From the NCBI GenBank assembly GCA_049965775.1, contig JBMFVX010000130.1, forward strand, positions 1 to 8,737: a stretch of 8,737 nucleotides of DNA, given 5' to 3'. Positions within the stretch are counted from its first letter, which is position 1. The number at the start of each line of letters is the position of its first letter. Positions 1 to 6,514 of the stretch are shown here, piece after piece. A model generated the notes under the pieces. The model was not told the DNA's origin. It searched no databases and was given only the letters and a program-made list of their open reading frames with translations. The translations under genes and the position numbers were made by a program. Source of the DNA: JABEVB01 sp049965775. GTDB lineage: Bacteria; Planctomycetota; Phycisphaerae; WQYP01.

Positions 1-154
1 CTGCGCGCCACCCGTCGCGCATGCGCCCCGTAACGAAAAACCCCTGCGTACATCTGCACAGCACACCTATAACATCTCTGCGCGCCACCCGTCGCGCATG
101 CGCCCCGTAACGAAAAACCCCTGCGTACATCTGCACAGCACACCTATAACATCT
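1..154. repeat. Two exact 77-bp tandem repeats
   Basis: Positions 1-77 and 78-154 are identical over all 77 bases, lying head to tail. The array touches the left edge of the window, so more copies may lie upstream. Each unit contains a 10-bp palindrome GCGCATGCGC (17-26 and 94-103) and ends with CCTATAAC followed by ATCT. No open frame of note crosses the array. A period of 77 bp with no spacer/repeat alternation is a minisatellite-like duplication, not a CRISPR. Its function is unknown. The TATAAC near each unit's end resembles a -10 element, but no convincing -35 stands 16-18 bp before it. Confidence 0.95.
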
Positions 155-170
155 TGTTTTTTTAACAAGA
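152..170. other. A/T-rich hairpin with all-T loop
   Basis: TCTTGTT (152-158) and AACAAGA (164-170) are perfect inverted arms of 7 bp around a loop of five T. It directly abuts the end of the second 77-bp repeat. It could be a weak transcription stop or a structural border of the repeat array. The stem is A/T-rich and no U-tract follows the hairpin, so a standard terminator call is not supported. Confidence 0.5.
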
Positions 171-217
171 AACGCGCCACTTTGTACTCCCGACTCATAA
201 CTCCCGTCGCCCGACTT

Positions 218-233
218 GCGGCCCGCGGGCCGC
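218..233. repeat. 16-bp perfect GC palindrome
   Basis: GCGGCCCGCGGGCCGC is its own reverse complement over 16 bases. It lies in gene-free DNA between the tandem repeats and the ppdK promoter. No T-run follows closely on either strand, so it is not a usual terminator. It could be a protein-binding site or simply a GC-rich palindrome. Confidence 0.6.
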
Positions 234-244
234 GCTGTGCCCTC

Positions 245-294
245 TGCGGTTAGCCCCCGTCGCCCATCTCGGCAACCCGCAGGCTCTTTTTTTT
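245..294 (+). terminator. Possible intrinsic terminator of an upstream + gene
   Basis: TGCGGTT (245-251) can pair with AACCCGCA (274-281) with one bulged base. Alternatively AGCC (252-255) can pair with GGCT (282-285). A run of eight T follows at 287-294. The long loop and competing pairings make this a weak terminator call. If real, it would end a transcript entering from left of the window and insulate the ppdK promoter. Confidence 0.3.
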
Positions 295-316
295 ACAACC
301 CCAATTTCCACCGCGT

Positions 317-344
317 TTGACTCTCATTTCCACTGCCTTATACT
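317..344 (+). promoter_or_regulatory. Sigma70-like promoter of ppdK
   Basis: TTGACT (317-322) and TATACT (339-344) match the -35 and -10 consensus at five of six positions each and are separated by 16 bp. Transcription would start near 351, giving a leader of about 95 nt before the ppdK start codon. It lies directly upstream of the only + strand gene and is the best promoter pair in this gap. The leader holds a short inverted repeat TTGAC-CCC-GTCAA (392-404) that could be a hairpin or an operator. Confidence 0.55.
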
Positions 345-432
345 TCTAAGCTTTGCGTGCGCCGGGAGGCACCGCCTGGTGTTGAGATGTATTGACCCCG
401 TCAACTGTTGTGTGCGGACGGAAAAAATTACC

Positions 433-438
433 GGAGGT
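433..438 (+). promoter_or_regulatory. Ribosome binding site of ppdK
   Basis: GGAGGT lies 7 nt before the ATG at 446 and is a near-perfect Shine-Dalgarno sequence. It fixes the ppdK start. Confidence 0.85.
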
Positions 439-445
439 TTAACCC

Positions 446-3112
446 ATGGCAGACAAACTCGTTTACTTCTTTGGCAATGGCAAAGCGGAAGGCTCCGCCA
501 AAGACAAGGTTCTACTCGGCGGCAAGGGCGCCAATCTGGCTGAAATGACCAACATCGGCCTGCCCGTGCCTCCGGGCTTCACCATTACCACCGAATGCTG
601 CGCGGCCTACTACAAGAGCGGCCAGCAGTTTCCGCAGGGTCTCGAAGAGCAAATTGATGAAAACATCCGTCGTCTCGAAGCCGCCCTGGGCAAAAAGCTT
701 GGCGACGTGAATAACCCCCTGCTCGTTTCATGCCGCAGCGGCGCCGCCGTTTCAATGCCCGGCATGATGGATACGGTTCTGAACATCGGCCTGACCGAAA
801 AAATGGTCGCCCCGCTGGCCGCCAAATCGGCCAACCCGCGTTTTGTCTGGGATGCATGGCGGCGGCTCATCAACATGTTTGGCGATACGGTTATGGGTGT
901 AGACCACCATCACTTTGAGCACGAGCTTTCAGCCGTTAAAGCCAAGCGCAAGGTCAAACTCGACACCGACCTCGACATCGCGGGCCTGCAGGACGTTTGC
1001 AGCCGCTACCTTAAGGTTTACGAAAAACACACCAAGCAGAAGTTCCCCACCGACCCCCGCGAGCAGATTTTAAAATCGGTCAAGGCGGTCTTCCAAAGCT
1101 GGATGAGCGACCGGGCCATTAAGTACCGCGCCATCAACGAAATTTCGGGGCTTGCGGGCACCGCCGTCAATGTGCAGGCGATGGTGTTTGGCAACATGGG
1201 CGACGACTGCGCCACGGGCGTTTGCTTTACGCGCGACCCGTCCACCGGCCAAAACGTGTTTTATGGCGAGTTCCTCATCAATGCCCAGGGTGAAGACGTT
1301 GTGGCCGGCATCCGTACGCCGCAACCGATTGAACGCATGGGCGATACGCTTCCCGAGGCCTACGCCGAGCTGCTCCGCGTAAAAGATGTGCTCGAAAAGC
1401 ACTTCCGCGATGTGCAGGATATGGAGTTTACCGTCGAGCACAATCACTTTTACATGCTGCAAACCCGCAACGGCAAACGTACTGCCCAGGCGGCCGTGCG
1501 CATTGCGGTGGAGATGGTTAAAGAAGGCTTGATTGATCAAAACACCGCTCTATTGCGGGTAGACCCGTCAAGTTTAGACCAACTGCTGCACCCATCGTTT
1601 GACCCCAAAGCCAAGCGCGATCCATTTGCCAAAGGTCTGCCGGCGTCACCTGGCGCGGCCGTCGGCAAACTGGCCTTCACCGCTGAAGAGGCCGAGACGC
1701 GGCACGCCGCCGGCGAAAAGGTCATTCTGGTGCGCAAAGAAACCTCGCCCGAAGACATCGGCGGCATGCAAACCGCCACGGGCATTCTCACAAGCACCGG
1801 CGGCATGACCAGCCACGCGGCCGTCGTCGCTCGCGGCATGGGCAAGCCCTGCGTGGCAGGCTGCGGCGAACTGAATATTGACGCCAAAGCGGGCCTGGTA
1901 ACCGTTCGCTCGGCGGATGGCAAGACGCGTAAGTTCGGCCGCAAAGATGTCATTTCTCTTGATGGCAGCACCGGCATTGTTTATGCCGGGGCGGTGCCCA
2001 CGGTTAAGCCTGCGGTTTCGGGCGATTTTTCGACCCTTATGCAATGGGCCGACGCCACCCGCAAACTCGCCGTTCGCACCAACGCCGACACGCCCAACGA
2101 TGCCCGCGTGGCCCGGGAGTTTGGCGCCCAGGGCATTGGCCTGTGCCGCACCGAGCACATGTTTTTTGAAGGCGACCGCATTGTGGCGATGCGCGAGATG
2201 ATTCTGGCCGAAAATGAAAAAGATCGCCGCGCAGCGCTTAAAAAGCTGCTGCCCTATCAGAAGAAAGATTTTGTCGGCATCTTCAAAGCGATGGACGGCC
2301 TGCCCGTTACCATTCGCCTGCTCGACCCGCCGCTGCACGAGTTCCTCCCGCATGAAGACAAAAACCAGCGCGAGATGGCCCGTCAAATGAAGGTGCCGCT
2401 CGACAAAATTAAACGGCGCGTCACCGAATTGCATGAAGCCAACCCGATGTTGGGCTTCCGTGGATGCCGGCTTGCGGTCATCTTCCCTGAAATTCAGGAA
2501 ATGCAGGTGCGGGCCATTTTCATGGCTGCTTGCGAAGTAGCCGCCAAGGGCGTAAAGGTGCTGCCGGAAGTGATGATTCCGATTGTCAACACCGTTAAAG
2601 AGCTCGAATTTCTGTTGCCGCGGGTTCATGCCGTTGCACAGGAAGTATTTGCCAAGGCCAAGCGCAAAATTGAATACAAGGTCGGCACCATGATTGAACT
2701 GCCGCGCGCCGCCGTTACAGCCGATGCGATTGCAACGCAGGCGGAGTTCTTCAGCTTTGGCACCAACGACCTTACACAGATGACGTTCGGCTTCTCGCGT
2801 GACGATGTGGCATCGTTTGTGCCCAAGTACGTGGAACTCGAAATTCTGCCCAAGGACCCGTTCAACTCGCTGGATCAAACCGGTGTCGGCCAGCTTATTG
2901 AAATGGCCATCCAGAAAGGTCGCAAAACTCGCCCGGACCTCAAGGTGGGTATCTGCGGCGAACATGGCGGCGATCCATCGTCGGTCGAGTTCTGCCACCG
3001 CAGCGGGCTTAACTATGTAAGCTGCTCGCCCTACCGGGTGCCCATTGCCCGGCTTGCGGCCGCCCAGGCGGTTGTTCGCGAGAAGACGGGCGCTACCTAC
3101 AGCACCAAGTAA
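446..3112 (+). CDS. ppdK: Pyruvate, phosphate dikinase
   Basis: This cytoplasmic enzyme interconverts pyruvate, ATP and phosphate with phosphoenolpyruvate, AMP and pyrophosphate, serving gluconeogenesis or pyrophosphate-linked glycolysis. The 888 residues match the usual length of about 870-900. The N-terminal ATP-grasp part shows GGKGANLAEM near residue 25, PVPPGF near 40, SGAAVSMPGMMDT near 98 and QTRNGKR at 339. The swivelling phosphohistidine domain has GGMTSHAAVVARGMGK with catalytic His457. The C-terminal PEP/pyruvate TIM barrel has IGLCRTEHMFF with Arg568, the FGTNDLTQ motif, and GICGEHGGDP with the catalytic Cys837. All key motifs are intact, so the enzyme should be active. A strong GGAGGT site and an upstream promoter support the ATG at 446. 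It is transcribed alone, with a terminator just after the stop. The related enzyme PEP synthase is unlikely because length, motifs and domain order match dikinases. Confidence 0.97.
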   Translation: MADKLVYFFGNGKAEGSAKDKVLLGGKGANLAEMTNIGLPVPPGFTITTECCAAYYKSGQQFPQGLEEQIDENIRRLEAALGKKLGDVNNPLLVSCRSGAAVSMPGMMDTVLNIGLTEKMVAPLAAKSANPRFVWDAWRRLINMFGDTVMGVDHHHFEHELSAVKAKRKVKLDTDLDIAGLQDVCSRYLKVYEKHTKQKFPTDPREQILKSVKAVFQSWMSDRAIKYRAINEISGLAGTAVNVQAMVFGNMGDDCATGVCFTRDPSTGQNVFYGEFLINAQGEDVVAGIRTPQPIERMGDTLPEAYAELLRVKDVLEKHFRDVQDMEFTVEHNHFYMLQTRNGKRTAQAAVRIAVEMVKEGLIDQNTALLRVDPSSLDQLLHPSFDPKAKRDPFAKGLPASPGAAVGKLAFTAEEAETRHAAGEKVILVRKETSPEDIGGMQTATGILTSTGGMTSHAAVVARGMGKPCVAGCGELNIDAKAGLVTVRSADGKTRKFGRKDVISLDGSTGIVYAGAVPTVKPAVSGDFSTLMQWADATRKLAVRTNADTPNDARVAREFGAQGIGLCRTEHMFFEGDRIVAMREMILAENEKDRRAALKKLLPYQKKDFVGIFKAMDGLPVTIRLLDPPLHEFLPHEDKNQREMARQMKVPLDKIKRRVTELHEANPMLGFRGCRLAVIFPEIQEMQVRAIFMAACEVAAKGVKVLPEVMIPIVNTVKELEFLLPRVHAVAQEVFAKAKRKIEYKVGTMIELPRAAVTADAIATQAEFFSFGTNDLTQMTFGFSRDDVASFVPKYVELEILPKDPFNSLDQTGVGQLIEMAIQKGRKTRPDLKVGICGEHGGDPSSVEFCHRSGLNYVSCSPYRVPIARLAAAQAVVREKTGATYSTK

Positions 3113-3156
3113 GCAAAACCGGCCGGCAAGGCTGGCCTTTGCCCCATAAAAATATT

Positions 3157-3186
3157 GGAGCGCGGCAAACGCCGCGCTCCTTTTTT
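3157..3186 (+). terminator. Intrinsic terminator of ppdK, probably bidirectional
   Basis: GGAGCGCGGC (3157-3166) pairs perfectly with GCCGCGCTCC (3171-3180) around an AAAC loop. Six T follow at 3181-3186. It begins 45 nt after the ppdK stop. On the opposite strand the stem is followed by AATATTTTTA, so it may also stop transcripts arriving from the convergent cyclase gene. A second, weaker hairpin (about 3121-3137, one wobble pair) precedes it. Confidence 0.92.
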
Positions 3187-3346
3187 ATTTGGGCCGATTC
3201 GCGAAGCAGAGCACGCTGCCGCGCACGCTGGCACATGGCTCGCCCATCGGCAAATAAATTGGCATGCAAAACAACCGCCCGACAAACCTTATGGCTTTCG
3301 GCACGATGGCGAATTTACCAATGTTCAATCGCAGGGCAAATAGAGG

Positions 3347-4363
3347 TTATCCGGGCGTTAACTCGAAACTGTCGCTGAAGCCTATGAGTTTGCGGGCCGC
3401 AGCCTTGGCTTCAAGTACTTTGCCATCTGGCTCGCGCGGCGTTGGCGGCGGCGGCCATGTTACATGCGGCACCGGAATGCTCGCATCAAACATATGGGTG
3501 CGATTGCCGCCCGCCCGCTTAGCCCGGTAGAGCGCCTTATCAGCCTGGCTTACCAGTACATGAGGCGCGGCAGGGTCAAACTCGGCGATGCCAAAACTAC
3601 ATGTTACCTTGACCAGCGTGTCTTCATGACGAAATGACTCCGCCGCGATTTGCTGACGTAACCGTTCCGCAAGTACCGCCGCTCCGGCAGCCCCGACCGT
3701 GGGCGTCAAAATCGCGAATTCCTCGCCACCATAGCGGCAGGCGATGTCTTCGGCACGGCAACCCTGGCTGATTATGCGGCCGATGGTGCGTAATACCTGA
3801 TCGCCAAATGGATGGCCGTAGGTGTCGTTCAGAGCCTTGAACTTGTCAATATCCACCATGACGCAACTAAAGGTTTGATTCAAGCGCAGGGCGTGGGCAA
3901 CCTCAGCGGCAAGGCGTTCATCAAGATACGCACGGTTGTGCAGCCTGGTAAGCCCATCGAGCAGGGCACGCTGCGAGAGCAAATCAACAAGTTCTTTGGT
4001 GCGCAGCGCCACCCGAATGCGGGCTACAAGTTCCGCGGTATCAAAGGGCTTGGTGATATAGTCCACCGCGCCAAGATTAAAGCCCTTGACCTTGTCATCG
4101 GTGGCCGATTCACCAGATAAAAAAATCACCGGCACGCCGGCGGTCGCCGGGTTGCTTTTGAGTTTACGGCACACTTCAAGGCCATCTTCGTTGGGGAGGT
4201 TGACATCCAGCAGTATCAGGTCCATGGCTATTTTATTGGCCACTTCCAGACCTGTCGTGCCATCGAAGGCCGAGTACCATTCAATCGGTTCAGATGCCAT
4301 TTTGATCTGCAGCAACTGATGCACGATTTTAAGGTCGTCTATGAGTAATACTTTCGAGAGCAC
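3347..4363 (-). CDS. Response regulator with GGDEF diguanylate cyclase domain
   Basis: This is a two-domain signalling protein of 338 residues with PleD-like logic: phosphorylation of an N-terminal receiver would control synthesis of cyclic di-GMP from two GTP. The receiver (about 3-122) has the acidic pair Asp9-Asp10, phospho-acceptor Asp53 in LILLDVNLP, Ser83 and Lys105 in ITKPFD. The GGDEF domain (about 133-292) has the active-site motif GGEEF at 212-216. The product-inhibition site RxxD is present as Arg203-Ala-Glu-Asp206, at the proper distance before GGEEF. Both domains therefore look active and feedback-controlled. A proline-rich tail of about 45 residues follows, with no recognised function. 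The start is a GTG (4361-4363) with GAGGT 6 nt upstream. No sensor kinase is in the window, so the phosphate donor is unknown. The gene converges on ppdK. Confidence 0.93.
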   Translation of the reverse strand: MLSKVLLIDDLKIVHQLLQIKMASEPIEWYSAFDGTTGLEVANKIAMDLILLDVNLPNEDGLEVCRKLKSNPATAGVPVIFLSGESATDDKVKGFNLGAVDYITKPFDTAELVARIRVALRTKELVDLLSQRALLDGLTRLHNRAYLDERLAAEVAHALRLNQTFSCVMVDIDKFKALNDTYGHPFGDQVLRTIGRIISQGCRAEDIACRYGGEEFAILTPTVGAAGAAVLAERLRQQIAAESFRHEDTLVKVTCSFGIAEFDPAAPHVLVSQADKALYRAKRAGGNRTHMFDASIPVPHVTWPPPPTPREPDGKVLEAKAAARKLIGFSDSFELTPG

Positions 4364-4369
4364 GCAGGC

Positions 4370-4374
4370 ACCTC
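4370..4374 (-). promoter_or_regulatory. Ribosome binding site of the GGDEF gene
   Basis: On the - strand GAGGT stands 6 nt before the GTG codon at 4363. It supports the non-ATG start, which opens directly into the receiver motif LSKVLLIDD. Confidence 0.7.
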
Positions 4375-4743
4375 ACATCGCCGCACTCTCATCTTCCCCA
4401 CTTTTACGGCTACGGCCGTCGCACCCATGCGACCCGGCCTTCGCCATCGCTTGCTGCTTTGAACATCGGCAAAGCAAGGGGCTGCTATCAGCTTTTTCCG
4501 CAAATAAGCATGCTTCCGGCCAAGGCCTCGCAGGAACCGGGAATATCGCTTTTTTTGATGCTAATTGCACTATATTATCGCCCATCACCGCCCGCGTATG
4601 CGGGTGAAGTTTCCGCAGATTTCTCGGACGCAGCGGTCAAGCTCGCCGCCAGGCGCTCGTGCAGCAGGTCTTTGAGAAGTTTAGCTTGATGGGTTGCCGA
4701 CGCTTACGTGCTCTTAATTCCGTAAAATCGCCGCTCGGCCCGG
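4375..4743 (-). other. Structured intergenic leader upstream of the GGDEF gene
   Basis: About 370 bp separate the PDZ gene from the cyclase gene. I see no intact gene. A GC-rich hairpin at 4414-4439 pairs GGCC-GTCGCA with TGCGAC-(CC)-GGCC around CCCA. A second hairpin sits at 4591-4604 (CCCGC-GTAT-GCGGG). A 10-bp palindrome AAGCATGCTT lies at 4506-4515 and GGCCAAGGCC at 4518-4527. The part from 4575 to 4760 carries a possible broken small ORF, described separately. The rest could be a leader of the cyclase mRNA. It does not match the cyclic di-GMP riboswitch consensus that I know, and no promoter stands out. Confidence 0.45.
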
Positions 4744-4760
4744 TTAGGGGTGTCCGCCAT
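4575..4760 (-). pseudogene. Possible broken small ORF overlapping the PDZ gene end
   Basis: Reading - from an ATG at 4760, inside the last codons of the PDZ gene in another frame, gives 18 codons beginning MADTPNRAERRFYG. A TAA follows at 4704-4706. The same frame then stays open for 42 more codons to a TAA at 4575-4577. The second part includes the amphipathic, protein-like stretch AKLLKDLLHERLAASL. There is no ATG or GTG after the internal stop and no clear Shine-Dalgarno before the first ATG. It could be a small gene broken by one nonsense change, or a chance open frame in GC-rich DNA. I recognise no family. Confidence 0.2.
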
Positions 4761-5811
4761 CGCGAGCAAGGAGCTTTGCATCGTGCTTGCGCTCCGTTTG
4801 GATCAACGCAAGGTAGTGCTTCAGTGCCGCCAAGCGTACTTTAAGCTGGCTCTCCTCAGCCTGGAGCATGTTAAGGCGGTCCTGCAGAAGTGTGATGGTC
4901 GGGTGATCACCTAAATGGCCGGAGGCCGCCTGCATTTGCTCCTGCTGGGCCAGAACCAGCCGGGCCAGCGGCTGCAGCGACGTTGGCAGCGAGGCGATCT
5001 TACCGCGGCGAAGCGGATATCCGCGGCCGTTAACGGTCATTTGGCAGTGCAATATGCCATGCGAATCGGTCCAGTGGCTTACCGTCACCACCGTGCCCTG
5101 CGGAGCCACCCACTGCTGCGATGGAATAACCGCCCCTGCATTAAAAGCCGTGACCTTCATTGGCAGCACCACACCAGGCCCAATGGCCGCCGGGCCAACC
5201 CCAACCGGAACCTGCGAACGCCGCTGAACGCTCCAAGGGTTTTGCAGAGCGGCCGGCACCACCAGCGTCGGCAGGCGGCTGGGGCGTCGCGATGGTCGCA
5301 CCGAAAACGTCATGGCTTTACCCGCACGAATGACTCCCAGCCGACAGTAACTGTCAGCCTGCGTAAAGTTGATGTCCGCAATGAGGTCGAGACGTCGCAC
5401 CAATGGTTTGCCATCCAGCGACACCAGCAAATCGCCCGGCTTCAGGCCGCCACGGGCTGCAGGGCTGTCGGCAACCACCGCCACCACCAGCAGGCCCTGA
5501 TGTTTCTGCAAACCCAGCAAACGGCTTACGACGGCCGGGACATTTTCTACGGCAACGCCAATCCATTTGGGCGAAACGCCAACATCGGCGGACGCCTTTA
5601 CAGCGGGTTGGCTGGCATTGCCGGTGCTGGCGGCAGCTAACGCTTGCGGCACGTTTGCCCCAAGCAACACCGGCATATTGGTGATGAGTGCCGTCACAAC
5701 GACCGCGAGCATCAAAGCGGCGGCAATGGCGCCCCCGCGCACCGGCGCCGCCCGTGCAATTTGCCCAGTGGCCGGCTTTATGGTGCTTATACTATCAACA
5801 TTACGCTTCAT
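4744..5811 (-). CDS. Membrane-anchored PDZ and coiled-coil protein
   Basis: This is a 355-residue envelope protein with no recognisable catalytic domain. Residues about 27-50 form a single hydrophobic segment (AIAAALMLAVVVTALITN) after a basic N-terminus, which predicts an inner-membrane anchor or uncleaved signal with the rest outside the cytoplasm. A PDZ domain covers about 82-172, with the typical DSPAARGGLKPGDLLVSLDGKPL at 115-137. PDZ domains of this kind bind protein C-termini in DegP, DegS and RseP proteins. The C-terminal part (about 284-345) is rich in Gln, Leu, Lys and Glu with heptad-like spacing and probably forms a coiled coil. No Ser-protease triad or HExxH motif is present. The ATG lies 61 nt after the anti-sigma stop and lacks a clear Shine-Dalgarno. 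It is probably the third gene of the sigma operon. Binding misfolded or stress-related envelope proteins is an inference. Confidence 0.8.
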   Translation of the reverse strand: MKRNVDSISTIKPATGQIARAAPVRGGAIAAALMLAVVVTALITNMPVLLGANVPQALAAASTGNASQPAVKASADVGVSPKWIGVAVENVPAVVSRLLGLQKHQGLLVVAVVADSPAARGGLKPGDLLVSLDGKPLVRRLDLIADINFTQADSYCRLGVIRAGKAMTFSVRPSRRPSRLPTLVVPAALQNPWSVQRRSQVPVGVGPAAIGPGVVLPMKVTAFNAGAVIPSQQWVAPQGTVVTVSHWTDSHGILHCQMTVNGRGYPLRRGKIASLPTSLQPLARLVLAQQEQMQAASGHLGDHPTITLLQDRLNMLQAEESQLKVRLAALKHYLALIQTERKHDAKLLARDGGHP

Positions 5812-5872
5812 ATTTTATCGCAACAACAAAAGCAACCAAGCTAACGTCCGTAGCCGCAGCAAGCAGATGTTT

Positions 5873-6472
5873 TTAATACACCGGCGTCACCTTGGCGGCC
5901 GTATCGCGAATAACCGGGTAAGCCACCGTGCGGTTGGCGCCATCCGGCACAATCAGCAGGTGCTGCAGGCCTGAATTACCGCTTCCACCGAGAAGTTCAG
6001 GAGGTAGCGGCCCCGGCAGAAATTCAATGGGGGTGCTGGCCGGCTGGGTCTTTGGACCCAAAGCGGTTTGGCCGCCGATGGGCACCCCGACACGGCTGGC
6101 CATTTGCGCCGAGGCCTGGCGATGGAGCCCCCACATCGCGCCGCTTATGCCAAAAAGCCCGGCGGTAAGCACCAGAGCCGCCGCCATACGAAGCCAGGCC
6201 ATACCGCCTTGGTGCGGGCTTGGTGCTTTGCCGATACGCACTGGCCGTTCGGCCGCCTGCGCTAGCATCATGCGAGAGGCGCGGCGTTCCACCTGACGTT
6301 CAAGAAATCGAAGTCCCAGCAGCCGCCAATTGGCCAGACTCTGATCTATACGGCGCAGCAGCGACGTGCGGCGATCTTCAGACAATTCATCATCCACAAG
6401 CAGGTCGAGTTCAGCTTCAAACCGGGCGTCCGGCGGAAGCGGTTCATATTGCTCGGCGGTGTTTTTTTTCAT
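5873..6472 (-). CDS. Putative anti-sigma factor, single-pass membrane protein
   Basis: It probably holds the upstream-encoded sigma factor at the membrane. The 199-residue protein has a cytoplasmic N-terminus with an acidic-helical segment, ELDLLVDDELSE (21-32), then RRTSLLRRIDQSLANWRLL, similar to short anti-sigma domains I know from planctomycetes. One membrane span lies at about 93-115 (WLRMAAALVLTAGLFGISG), followed by a proline- and glycine-rich outer part of about 85 residues. There is not one cysteine in the protein, so it lacks the zinc HxxxCxxC motif of classical ZAS anti-sigma factors. I place the start at ATG 6472, because AGGAG (6481-6485) is 8 nt upstream. A TTG two codons earlier (6478) is only 2 nt from that site. 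The ATG is followed by eight A in a row. The gene starts 42 nt after the sigma stop, which supports co-transcription. Confidence 0.75.
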   Translation of the reverse strand: MKKNTAEQYEPLPPDARFEAELDLLVDDELSEDRRTSLLRRIDQSLANWRLLGLRFLERQVERRASRMMLAQAAERPVRIGKAPSPHQGGMAWLRMAAALVLTAGLFGISGAMWGLHRQASAQMASRVGVPIGGQTALGPKTQPASTPIEFLPGPLPPELLGGSGNSGLQHLLIVPDGANRTVAYPVIRDTAAKVTPVY

Positions 6473-6480
6473 GATCAAGT

Positions 6481-6485
6481 CTCCT
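6481..6485 (-). promoter_or_regulatory. Ribosome binding site of the anti-sigma gene
   Basis: AGGAG on the - strand is 8 nt before ATG 6472 and only 2 nt before the in-frame TTG at 6478. The spacing decides for the ATG. Confidence 0.65.
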
Positions 6486-6514
6486 ATGCCCGCAGGCGTG
6501 CTCTGATTTTTTAG

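Noticed and set aside
1..154. CRISPR array
   Set aside because: The two units are contiguous 77-bp copies without unique spacers, and no cas gene is present.
1646..2998. Open frame of 450 codons on the - strand opposite ppdK
   Set aside because: It is antisense to a clearly real dikinase gene, begins and ends inside it and shows no recognisable domain. It is a GC-rich shadow frame.
3187..3346. tRNA or small gene between the ppdK terminator and the cyclase gene
   Set aside because: I found no cloverleaf or T-arm pattern. The short + frames lack ribosome sites and cross into the cyclase gene.
4375..4580. Cyclic di-GMP riboswitch upstream of the cyclase gene
   Set aside because: Some pieces such as GCAAA and CCGGCC occur, but their order and stems do not match the GEMM consensus on either strand. 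I kept it only as a structured leader.
4570..4607. Promoter of the cyclase gene at TAATAT on the - strand
   Set aside because: No acceptable -35 sequence stands 16-18 bp before it.
4915..5640. Open frame of 241 codons on the + strand opposite the PDZ gene
   Set aside because: The PDZ domain, membrane span and coiled coil on the - strand explain this region. The + product is Arg/His/Gln-rich without motifs.
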